Assembly (NCBI GenBank): GCA_031284375.1
Contig: JAISZY010000076.1
Span: 1-38,589, forward strand
Direction of reading: 5' to 3'
DNA length: 38,589 bases
DNA from: Tannerellaceae bacterium
GTDB taxonomy: Bacteria; Bacteroidota; Bacteroidia; Bacteroidales; Tannerellaceae
The notes under the pieces were generated by a model. That model saw only the letters and a program-made list of their open reading frames with translations. It had not been told where the DNA came from and did no database searches. Both the position numbers and the translations under genes were made by a program. Shown here piece after piece: positions 32,447 to 38,589 of this stretch (within the stretch, counting starts at the first letter, position 1; each line of letters starts with the position of its first letter).

Positions 32447-32950
32447 ATGAAGAAACTTATTGTATTATTGTTTATGATCCTTCCGTTGAGTATATGGGCT
32501 CAGGATTTGAAGATCGCACATGTGAATATTCAAGACATTTTCATGGCTATGCCCGAAATGGCTACCATCGAAAAGAAAATCGCAGATTTGAACGAGGAAT
32601 ACTCCAAAGAGCTGAAACAAATGGAAGATGAATATACCAAGAAATATTCGGATTTTGCTGCTCAACAAGATTCCTTGACGGAAAATATCAAATTGAGGAG
32701 AATGCAGGAAATTGAGGATATGCGTACCCGAATGGAAAATTTCGTGCCCATCGCACGGGAAGATATGCAGAAAAAACAACAAGAACTCTATCAGCCCGTT
32801 CAGGATAAAATAAGAAACGCTATCAAAGCGGTAGGAGACGAAAAAGGCTATACGTATGTGGTGAGTATGGAACCCTCCTTGTTCCTCTATACAGGAAACA
32901 ATGCGATCGACGCCACTCCCTTTGTTAAAACTAAACTTGGGTTACAATAA
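32447..32950 (+). CDS. OmpH/Skp-family periplasmic chaperone, copy 2
   Basis: 167 aa. The signal peptide ends at SIWAQ. The mature start DLKIAHVNIQDIFMAMPEM is the OmpH motif, followed by a charged coiled coil (about 45-120) and the C-terminal VGDEKGYTYVVSMEPSLFLYTG segment. It is clearly diverged from copy 1 (different hydrophobic ends, similar architecture), so the two are an old duplication. Same periplasmic holdase role. A strong hairpin terminator follows 22 nt after the stop. Confidence 0.93.
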   Translation: MKKLIVLLFMILPLSIWAQDLKIAHVNIQDIFMAMPEMATIEKKIADLNEEYSKELKQMEDEYTKKYSDFAAQQDSLTENIKLRRMQEIEDMRTRMENFVPIAREDMQKKQQELYQPVQDKIRNAIKAVGDEKGYTYVVSMEPSLFLYTGNNAIDATPFVKTKLGLQ

Positions 32951-32972
32951 AATAATAAGAACAAAAAATAAA

Positions 32973-33001
32973 AGAGACTGCCCGGAGTTCGGGCAGTCTC
33001 T
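32973..33001 (+). terminator. Hairpin terminator after the second ompH gene
   Basis: AGAGACTGCCCG-GAGTT-CGGGCAGTCTCT is a perfect 12-bp stem followed by CTTTGTGTTT. It ends only 12 nt before the murI ATG, so it may act as an attenuator or partial terminator in front of murI. Confidence 0.8.
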
Positions 33002-33013
33002 CTTTGTGTTTAC

Positions 33014-33832
33014 ATGGCTACAATCGGTATATTTGACTCCGGATACGGCGGGCTGACTATCTTCAACAAGATACAGGACACTTTACCTCAATACGACTAT
33101 ATTTACCTTGGCGATAACGCCAGAGCGCCCTACGGAACACGTTCCTTTGAAGTAGTGTACCGCTTTACACGCCAAGCTGTGATGCGATTGTTTGAAGAAG
33201 GTTGCCGCCTGGTAATCCTGGCTTGCAATACTGCCTCGGCAAAAGCTCTGCGAAACATCCAGCAGAAAGACCTTCCCCTACTCGACCCGTCCTTGCGCGT
33301 ATTGGGCGTTATCCGTCCTACGGTAGAGGCAATAGACCGTATCAGTCGGACAAAGCACATTGGCATACTTGGAACAACCGGCACCATTTCTTCGCAATCG
33401 TACACGATTGAAATCAATCACTTGTTTCCGCATATTACCGTAACCGGAGAAGCTTGCCCCATGTGGGTGCCATTGGTCGAAAACAATGAGTTTACTTCTC
33501 CCGGCGCCGATTATTTTGTGAAAAAACATATCGAACATATCCTTTCCCTCGACCCGGCCATTGATACGCTTATCCTCGGATGCACGCATTATCCTCTCTT
33601 GTCGGATAAGATAAAGGCGGTTCTTCCTCCCGGTATTACCTTGTTCGCACAAGGGGAAAGAGTGGCGGAAAGCTTAGCCGATTATCTGCTTCGCCATCCG
33701 GAAATAAACGAACGACTTACCCAAAAAGCCTCTCGCCGGTTTCTTACAACCGAATCGGTAGATAAATTCGCCGAAACAGCCTCCGTCTTTCTGCATCAAT
33801 CCGTAGATGTAGAACATGTCAGCATCCATTAA
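33014..33832 (+). CDS. murI: Glutamate racemase
   Basis: 272 aa. IGIFDSGYGGLTIF is the N-terminal motif. ACNTASA and LGCTHYPLL carry the two catalytic cysteines of this cofactor-independent racemase. LGDNARAPYGTR and TGTISSQSY are further conserved blocks. It converts L- to D-glutamate for peptidoglycan. Placement after the ompH pair is conserved in Bacteroidales. The start lies 12 nt after the terminator hairpin, and no separate promoter is visible. Its stop is directly followed by the next ATG (TAAATG). Confidence 0.96.
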   Translation: MATIGIFDSGYGGLTIFNKIQDTLPQYDYIYLGDNARAPYGTRSFEVVYRFTRQAVMRLFEEGCRLVILACNTASAKALRNIQQKDLPLLDPSLRVLGVIRPTVEAIDRISRTKHIGILGTTGTISSQSYTIEINHLFPHITVTGEACPMWVPLVENNEFTSPGADYFVKKHIEHILSLDPAIDTLILGCTHYPLLSDKIKAVLPPGITLFAQGERVAESLADYLLRHPEINERLTQKASRRFLTTESVDKFAETASVFLHQSVDVEHVSIH

Positions 33833-34504
33833 ATGGGAATGAAACAACTACTGTGTTTGCTTGCGTTATGTTTCTCGCTTCCCGGATACGGACAAGCGGA
33901 CAACCTTGACCGCTATCTGTCTTCCCTCGGTTTGGTGGATGTTTTGAGAATGGATACCTCCCTGCGAGTTTTACTCCAATATGCCACGCCGCAGAATGTG
34001 ATAGGGAAAGCCGTCTACACCCATATCACCGGAGCATGGTTGCACCCCGACGCAGCAAACAAACTGCTGAAAGCGCAACGTTTGCTGAAAGCTAAACATC
34101 CCGCTTATTCCCTCCTTATATACGATGCCGCACGTCCTATGTCGGTACAACGCGCCATGTGGAACGTGGTGAGAGGAACAAATAAAACAAACTATGTAAG
34201 CAATCCGGCCAAAGGCGGTGGATTGCATAATTACGGCATGGCGGTGGATGTAACAATCGTGGATGCTTCGGGCGCTCCGTTACCTATGGGCGCTCCTTTC
34301 GACTATTTTGGAGAAGAAGCGCATACCAACAAGGAAGATGCCTTGTTGCAATCGGGCAAAATCTCGCGCGAAGCTTTCCTCAACCGACGTTTGCTTCGTC
34401 AAGTGATGAGGCAGGCCGGATTCCGCACCATCCTCTACGAATGGTGGCACTTCAACGCCTGCTCCCGCGAGGAAGCCCGACAGAATTACCGCCTGATAGA
34501 TTAA
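33833..34504 (+). CDS. VanX/DdpX-type D-Ala-D-Ala dipeptidase (M15D)
   Basis: 223 aa with a signal peptide (cleavage near GYGQ); the start is 33833 or the ATG at 33839. The zinc-site motifs of M15D peptidases are present: GLHNYGMAVDVT (His and Asp ligands) and EWWHFN (catalytic Glu and third His). IYDAARPMSVQRAMWNV is the conserved Arg-containing block. It hydrolyses D-Ala-D-Ala dipeptides in the periplasm. No vanHA or sensor genes are nearby, so a role in cell-wall turnover or dipeptide scavenging is likelier than glycopeptide resistance. Immediately after murI, probably co-transcribed. Confidence 0.9.
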   Translation: MGMKQLLCLLALCFSLPGYGQADNLDRYLSSLGLVDVLRMDTSLRVLLQYATPQNVIGKAVYTHITGAWLHPDAANKLLKAQRLLKAKHPAYSLLIYDAARPMSVQRAMWNVVRGTNKTNYVSNPAKGGGLHNYGMAVDVTIVDASGAPLPMGAPFDYFGEEAHTNKEDALLQSGKISREAFLNRRLLRQVMRQAGFRTILYEWWHFNACSREEARQNYRLID

Positions 34505-34517
34505 CCGGGACGACAAA

Positions 34518-34886
34518 TTACGAAATAGTTTTCCCGAAAGGGGTAAGCGCCAGTCCGGCCATTTTGAAATGCTGCAAACCGAAGGGGATTCCGATAATCG
34601 TAATGCAGAGCAGCAAACCGAAAACCAAATGCGTCAAACTAATCCAAATACCGCCAATCAATATCCAGATGATATTCATCAGAACAGACAGGCAGCCGGA
34701 GCCGCCGCCGCTATCGGTTACTTTACTGCCGAATGGCGATAAGGCCAGCATAGCCAACTTGAGCGCCTGCAAACCGAAAGGTATGCCGATAATTGTTATA
34801 ATCAGCACGAGGCCGGCCAATAGGTATTCTAAAGCAATGATTACTCCGCCGAAAATTAACCAGATGATGTTTCCTAATAGTTTCAT
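34518..34886 (-). CDS. yccF: YccF-family inner membrane protein
   Basis: 122 aa from the ATG at 34886; the 204-aa ORF start at 35132 runs back through the divergent promoter and next gene and lacks family similarity there. It shows an internal duplication: IIGIPFGLQALKLAMLALSPFG and IIGIPFGLQHFKMAGLALTPFG, each preceded by two hydrophobic helices (MNIIW-type starts). This repeat is diagnostic of YccF. Four TMs are predicted; the function is unknown. It is a single gene between convergent VanX-like and divergent TPR-like genes. A minus-strand TACATTTG -7-like box lies at 34931-34924. Confidence 0.9.
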   Translation of the reverse strand: MKLLGNIIWLIFGGVIIALEYLLAGLVLIITIIGIPFGLQALKLAMLALSPFGSKVTDSGGGSGCLSVLMNIIWILIGGIWISLTHLVFGLLLCITIIGIPFGLQHFKMAGLALTPFGKTIS

Positions 34887-34923
34887 ACAGGTGTTGTGTA
34901 AAGGATGTTTAATATTTACGTGG

Positions 34924-34931
34924 CAAATGTA
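34924..34931 (-). promoter_or_regulatory. -7-like box TACATTTG for yccF
   Basis: It matches TAnnTTTG on the minus strand, 37 nt upstream of the ATG. No -33 element is evident. Confidence 0.35.
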
Positions 34932-34986
34932 TGGAAATTTGTTGTACTTTCGTCGATGAAACTGTTTATGCTCATATCTCAAAGCC

Positions 34987-35592
34987 ATGAAAAAAATCAT
35001 GTCCCCAACTACCGCCGTTGTATTCCTGCTCTTTCTGTGCATCCCCTGCGCAAAAGCGCAAACAGAAAAGTGGCAGGAATTAGTGAACCGCCGACAGTAT
35101 GCCGAAGTAATTGCACAGGCCGGGAATCTCAACCCGGCGGATTCGGCCGATTTCGGGAAAATGTATGCCTTGGCATTAGCCTACGAAGGAATGTTGAAGT
35201 ATCCCGATACCCTGGACATCTGCGATACGGCCCTGTATTATAATCCCAACAACTTGCCGCTCAAACGAAGCAAAGCCATGGCGCTTTTTGTGAATAAAAA
35301 GTTCGCCCAAGCCGATACGCTCTATTCTTCCCTGCTGATGGTGGGGGATTCTCTCCCTACCACCGTGGCCTACGGAGGATTCTCCCGCTACTATGTATGT
35401 CTCAAATCCGACATTCCACCGGAAGAGCTTGACGCCGAACGCAGACTGCTTACTTCTTTCCCGGAAGATACTTTCTTCCGAAACCAATCCGAACGGACTA
35501 TGATAGCTCCCGATGGGAAAAAAAGCCTCCTCTCCGTCAATATCCTCCGGTCGCTTATCGCCCGGATACCAACCACACCGCTTTTTTATTAA
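34987..35592 (+). CDS. Exported TPR-like protein
   Basis: 201 aa. The signal peptide ends near CAKAQ; an alternative ATG at 34999 would shorten it by four residues. The mature part is helical with tetratricopeptide-like pairs: ALAYEGMLKYPDTLDICDTALYYNPNN, then KAMALFVNKKFAQADTLYSSLL. The second half is less regular. No catalytic motif is visible. Probably a periplasmic scaffold or partner protein. It lies 46 nt upstream of the symporter gene with no terminator between, so the two may share a transcript. Confidence 0.72.
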   Translation: MKKIMSPTTAVVFLLFLCIPCAKAQTEKWQELVNRRQYAEVIAQAGNLNPADSADFGKMYALALAYEGMLKYPDTLDICDTALYYNPNNLPLKRSKAMALFVNKKFAQADTLYSSLLMVGDSLPTTVAYGGFSRYYVCLKSDIPPEELDAERRLLTSFPEDTFFRNQSERTMIAPDGKKSLLSVNILRSLIARIPTTPLFY

Positions 35593-35638
35593 CTTGCAGC
35601 CATTTTTAAAACATATACATATTATACTCTATCTTATT

Positions 35639-37309
35639 ATGCAGAAATTAAATGATATCCTTACCCTTGTTGATTCCTACTTCGGAGGATCCCAGTGGTT
35701 TGTTTTCCTTTTGTTGGGAACAGGTATTTTCTACACCATTTACCTGAAACTTCCCCAGGTGCGTTTTTTCCGTCATGCCGTGAGGGTGCTGAGCGGAAAA
35801 TACGACAGTGATAAACACGTGGGCGATACGTCGCACTTTCAGGCGCTCTCTACGGCGCTGTCCGGCACGATTGGCACCGGAAATATTGCCGGCGTGGCGC
35901 TGGCGATACACCTGGGAGGGCCGTCGGCCGTCTTCTGGATGCTCGTAACGGCCTTTGTGGGAATGACAACGAAGATGGTAGAAGTCACGCTCTCGCACAA
36001 ATATCGCGAGAAAGCCCAGGACGGCTCCATTTCCGGAGGCCCCATGTATTATATGAAAAACCGGCTGCGTATGCGATGGCTGGCCGCTTTGTTTGCCGTG
36101 GCCACCATCTTTTCGTCGTTCGGGACAGGCAGTTTGCCGCAAATCAACAGTATCTCCAACGCTATTTTCTCCTCCTTCGGCATCCAACACTACATCACGG
36201 GCATAGTGCTGGCCGTGCTGCTGGCTTTGATTATTATCGGCGGCATCAAACGCATCGCGAAGGTTTCGGAAAAGCTTGTCCCTTTTATGTCGGTGGTCTA
36301 TGTGCTGGGAGCGTTCAGCGTGCTGATATATAATTATCAGAATATATGGCCTTCTTTGGTATCCATTTTCGGCGATGTATTCAGCGGAACGGCGGCCACG
36401 GGGGGATTTCTGGGCGCAACCATTGCGTTTGCCTTCAACCGGGGAGTGAACCGGGGATTGTTCTCCAACGAAGCCGGGCAGGGTTCCGCCCCCATCGCCC
36501 ATGCCGCCGCGCGGACCGAAGAACCCGTATCCGAAGGGATGGTAGCCTTGCTGGAACCGTTTATCGACACCATTGTAATTTGCTTCTTTACCGGGCTAAC
36601 GCTGCTTTCTTCGGGCGCATGGCTGGAGAAGTACAACAATCAGTTTCAGCAAACAGACCTGATGGTCTTGGACGGAACGTACAACGAGAAGAATCCGGAA
36701 GATAATGCCAAGGTATCCGATTATATCCTCAAGAAATCTACGCTGCCGCTCTTTACCGGCCGGATTACGATTCGCGAAGGACAACCCGTTACCGGAAATA
36801 TCACCATCCTCCATGCCCGCTCTTTTGCCGAAGAGGTGGTGGTGAAGGACGGAAACAAATTATTCGACGGCGAACTACCCGTCGTGAACGGACGCATTGC
36901 CTTTGCTTCCATGAGCGAAAAAATTGCCGTAAGCGGCAAATCGCTCCTTCATTCCGCCCCGCTTTCTACCGAAGCCTTCAAGAAAGGATTGCTGGGCGAT
37001 TGGGGAAAATACGTTATCCCGCTGGCTCTGCTGCTGTTTGCCTTTACCACCTCGGTGGCCTGGTCGTACTACGGAGACCGGGCGGTTACCTATCTGTGGG
37101 GCAGCAAATACGTGCGATACTACCATATTATCTATGTAGTAGCTTTCTTCCTGGCTTCGTTTACGGATACAACTATTATCTGGACGCTGTCCGGCATCGC
37201 CATTGCGCTGATGGCTCTCCCCAACTTAGTGGGCATACTGTTGCTGCATAAAGAAGTAAAAAGTTCGGTTTCCGATTATTGGAAGAAAGTGAAGCAAAAG
37301 ATGTTGTAG
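35639..37309 (+). CDS. AGCS-family sodium:alanine/glycine symporter with a soluble insert
   Basis: 556 aa from the ATG at 35639; the ORF-track start at 35513 lies inside the upstream gene. Family signatures: ALSGTIGTGNIAGVALAIHLGG near residue 72 and NRGLFSNEAGQGSAPIAHAA near 275. About ten TMs are present. Between a TM near residue 325 and the next near 455 lies a hydrophilic beta-rich stretch of about 115 residues (including LFTGRITIREGQPVTGNITI) that the compact ~450-residue carriers do not have. It imports alanine or glycine with sodium across the inner membrane. No regulatory element is visible. Confidence 0.9.
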   Translation: MQKLNDILTLVDSYFGGSQWFVFLLLGTGIFYTIYLKLPQVRFFRHAVRVLSGKYDSDKHVGDTSHFQALSTALSGTIGTGNIAGVALAIHLGGPSAVFWMLVTAFVGMTTKMVEVTLSHKYREKAQDGSISGGPMYYMKNRLRMRWLAALFAVATIFSSFGTGSLPQINSISNAIFSSFGIQHYITGIVLAVLLALIIIGGIKRIAKVSEKLVPFMSVVYVLGAFSVLIYNYQNIWPSLVSIFGDVFSGTAATGGFLGATIAFAFNRGVNRGLFSNEAGQGSAPIAHAAARTEEPVSEGMVALLEPFIDTIVICFFTGLTLLSSGAWLEKYNNQFQQTDLMVLDGTYNEKNPEDNAKVSDYILKKSTLPLFTGRITIREGQPVTGNITILHARSFAEEVVVKDGNKLFDGELPVVNGRIAFASMSEKIAVSGKSLLHSAPLSTEAFKKGLLGDWGKYVIPLALLLFAFTTSVAWSYYGDRAVTYLWGSKYVRYYHIIYVVAFFLASFTDTTIIWTLSGIAIALMALPNLVGILLLHKEVKSSVSDYWKKVKQKML

Positions 37310-37345
37310 AACAACTTATTTATCAACCAACAAAAGTCACGCAAA

Positions 37346-38112
37346 ATGAAGAAGAAAGAATTATGTATCGTATGCCTGCTCTTTGTCTTCTGCCGATGCG
37401 GAGACGATCTGGGCACCTTAACGTTTTCCGGACAAGGATGTATCCCCGATGTGGCCGACAAATACCGGTACCCGGCCAACGACCCGAAGAAGCAAATCTC
37501 CTATGCTCAATCTCAAGAGGAGCGATGCCAGGTTCCCGCTTCCGAGGTAAAAAAGATGTCAACCTTCGGCCTTATCCGGACACTGTTGGATGCCCCCTGT
37601 CTGTCGGCGACATCCTTGATGCTGTCGAGCGATTTGTCGTCTATCAACAGACGCAATAATCTCTATTGGTATAATGCAGCAAAGGAATTGGTTGAGCGTA
37701 AAGAAGCCGCTCACGCTTTGCTTACTTTTTACAATGCCATCCATTTCGATTGTGTCGGCAAGATAGATTTCGAACAGCTAACAGATTATGAACAGAAAAT
37801 AGTACTTGTAAAACAGGAAATGGATTTCTTCGTCCATCTTGCAACACTTGAGCTATTGTTTTCGGAAGAAAAACTATTATACTTCTAGAAAAACACAGGG
37901 CCAAGCAACAGATAAAGACAGATTTCCACCCGTATACCTATTCTTTGTTTGCCATGCTGCACACGATGCTTCATGCCGGGTATCAACCGGCAACGGACTA
38001 TGTAAACCAATGGGGGGAATCATCGAGGGAAAAAGATTCTCTATTAGACGGTTATTACACTCCGGAACAGGCCGGAGATATCGTTGCCTTGGCAGAAAAT
38101 TATATCCGGTAA
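37346..38112 (+). pseudogene. Frameshifted exported protein of unknown function
   Basis: The intact ORF (37346-37888, 180 aa) ends FSEEKLLYF. The -1 frame then continues from about 37873 with highly protein-like sequence (HPYTYSLFAMLHTMLHAGYQ ... GYYTPEQAGDIVALAENYIR) to a TAA at 38110-38112. Adding one A to the A5 run at 37869-37873 joins them smoothly as FSEEKTIILLEKHRAKQQIK, about 255 aa in all. So a 1-nt deletion in a homopolymer, real or a sequencing error, splits the gene. The N-terminus is hydrophobic with Cys residues (LLFVFCRC), perhaps a lipoprotein, though the lipobox is poor. No family is recognised. ORF 37839..38414 is the third frame and not coding. Confidence 0.75.
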
Positions 38113-38155
38113 AGCCAACCGAAGCAAACCAAACAGGTATTTCAAATTATCACCC

Positions 38156-38259
38156 CGTCATTGCGAACAAAGTGAAGCACACAGCTCGTCATTGCGAACA
38201 AAGTGAAGCAATCCAGAATAGCGTGGAGGCTGGATTGCTTCACTTTGTTCGCAATGACG
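38156..38259. repeat. REP-like trio, locus 4 (direct, direct, inverted)
   Basis: Copies at 38156-38180 (direct, truncated), 38187-38216 (direct) and 38230-38259 (inverted). The last two form a near-perfect 30-bp stem, CGTCATTGCGAACAAAGTGA and onward. Same family as at 1-69, 8903-9020 and 25489-25602. Confidence 0.88.
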
Positions 38260-38286
38260 AAGTGCATAAAAACCCTTATTCCCCCA

Positions 38287-38348
38287 AAAGCCCCCTTAGT
38301 AGCACACAGCTCCCCTCCCCTCGAAACCTCTGCCCTTATTCCCTTATT
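38287..38348. repeat. AAAGCCCCCTTAGTAG / CCCTTATTCCCTTATT element, copy 4
   Basis: AAAGCCCCCTTAGTAG at 38287-38302 and CCCTTATTCCCTTATT at 38333-38348. It adjoins the REP-like trio, as at the other three sites. Confidence 0.8.
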
Positions 38349-38401
38349 GGGTTACTTGGGAAAAGAGCATTATTTTTGTACCGACAACATCAAAAAAAAA
38401 C

Positions 38402-38589
38402 AGGGCACCTCTAAAAACTCAGTATCTCATTAAGGATAATAAATATATTGTTGAACAGTAGGATATTATTATAGGGCACCTCTAAAAACCCCAAAATCAA
38501 GGCTTGCGACAGAGGCAAAAGCGGAGTTTACTAAAGTAAATGAGCATTTTGCCGACGGAGCGTAACGCAGAGTTTGGGGTTTTTAGAGG
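38402..38589. mobile_element. Small inverted-repeat element (MITE-like), cut by the window end
   Basis: CCTCTAAAAACCCCAAA (38479-38495) and TTTGGGGTTTTTAGAGG (38573-38589) are perfect 17-bp inverted repeats bounding 111 bp. The inside has a TTTACT/AGTAAA hairpin and no ORF. The left end with its flank, AGGGCACCTCTAAAAAC, also occurs 71 bp upstream at 38402-38418, perhaps the remnant of another copy. The window stops exactly at the right inverted repeat, as assemblies do at dispersed repeats. Confidence 0.6.

Noticed and set aside
33833-34504. Glycopeptide-resistance gene
   Set aside because: The protein is VanX-like but has a signal peptide and lacks vanH/vanA/vanS/vanR neighbours.
34887-35132. 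N-terminal extension of the yccF ORF to 35132
   Set aside because: The extension lies antisense to the next gene and its promoter region; the family begins at the ATG at 34886.
37865-37890. Programmed -1 frameshift signal
   Set aside because: The A5 run does not give an X XXY YYZ slippery heptamer in the zero frame, and no stimulatory structure is obvious.
37839-38414. 191-aa plus-strand ORF
   Set aside because: Third frame across the frameshifted gene, then REP-like repeats; the other frame is clearly the coding one.

Overview
The window looks like a chromosomal segment of a Bacteroidales bacterium (Bacteroidota). Several things point there: TAnnTTTG-type -7 promoter boxes (one with a perfect TTTG-N19-TAnnTTTG layout), many SPII lipoproteins, the envelope run DUF6242-like / DUF6089-like / uppS / bamA / two ompH-skp genes / murI, LytS-type kinases and AGCS carriers typical of the order, and mostly weak Shine-Dalgarno sequences. 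Genus cannot be fixed from sequence alone. No tRNA, rRNA, CRISPR array or complete transposase gene was seen.

Layout. (1) 1-190 holds REP-like repeats. (2) 202-8647 is a tightly overlapping six-gene redox operon: a NapG-like ferredoxin with a Tat-like N-terminus, a NapH-like membrane polyferredoxin, a membrane-anchored PQQ-like beta-propeller, a NuoE-NuoF fusion with extra ferredoxin clusters, a NuoG/GltD-like iron-sulfur protein with a decayed flavin domain, and a propeller lipoprotein. No hydrogenase, molybdopterin or other obvious terminal catalytic domain is present, so the locus looks like an NADH-linked electron conduit towards the periplasm. It is the best candidate here for an undescribed system. 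(3) 8648-9560 is repeat-rich: a nested palindrome, REP-like palindromes and a 12-copy ~42-bp tandem array. (4) 9660-13540, minus strand, has an IgGFc-binding-like secreted protein, a small exported protein and an acyltransferase; upstream of the first two lie two near-identical 34-bp palindromes around a promoter-like box. (5) 13622-18497, plus strand, has a LolD-like ATPase, a large FtsX-like permease and a GT4 glycosyltransferase with overlapping ORFs. (6) 18678-24258 is a TolC / MacA / MacB-ATPase / MacB-permease efflux operon ending in a LytS-type sensor kinase with no response regulator beside it. (7) 24270-25280, minus strand, is a propeller lipoprotein. (8) 25300-26230 has repeats again, including a second 42-bp array (10.5 copies). 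(9) 26233-34504 is the outer-membrane biogenesis and cell-wall run (DUF6242, DUF6089, uppS, bamA, ompH x2, murI, VanX-like dipeptidase). (10) 34518-38112 has yccF, a TPR-like protein, an AGCS sodium/amino-acid symporter and a frameshifted exported protein. (11) 38150-38589 has REP-like repeats and a small inverted-repeat element at the very edge, where the window (possibly the contig) stops.

The repeat clusters at about 1-160, 8759-9530, 25355-26095 and 38156-38589 share the same two repeat families and separate the window into functional blocks.
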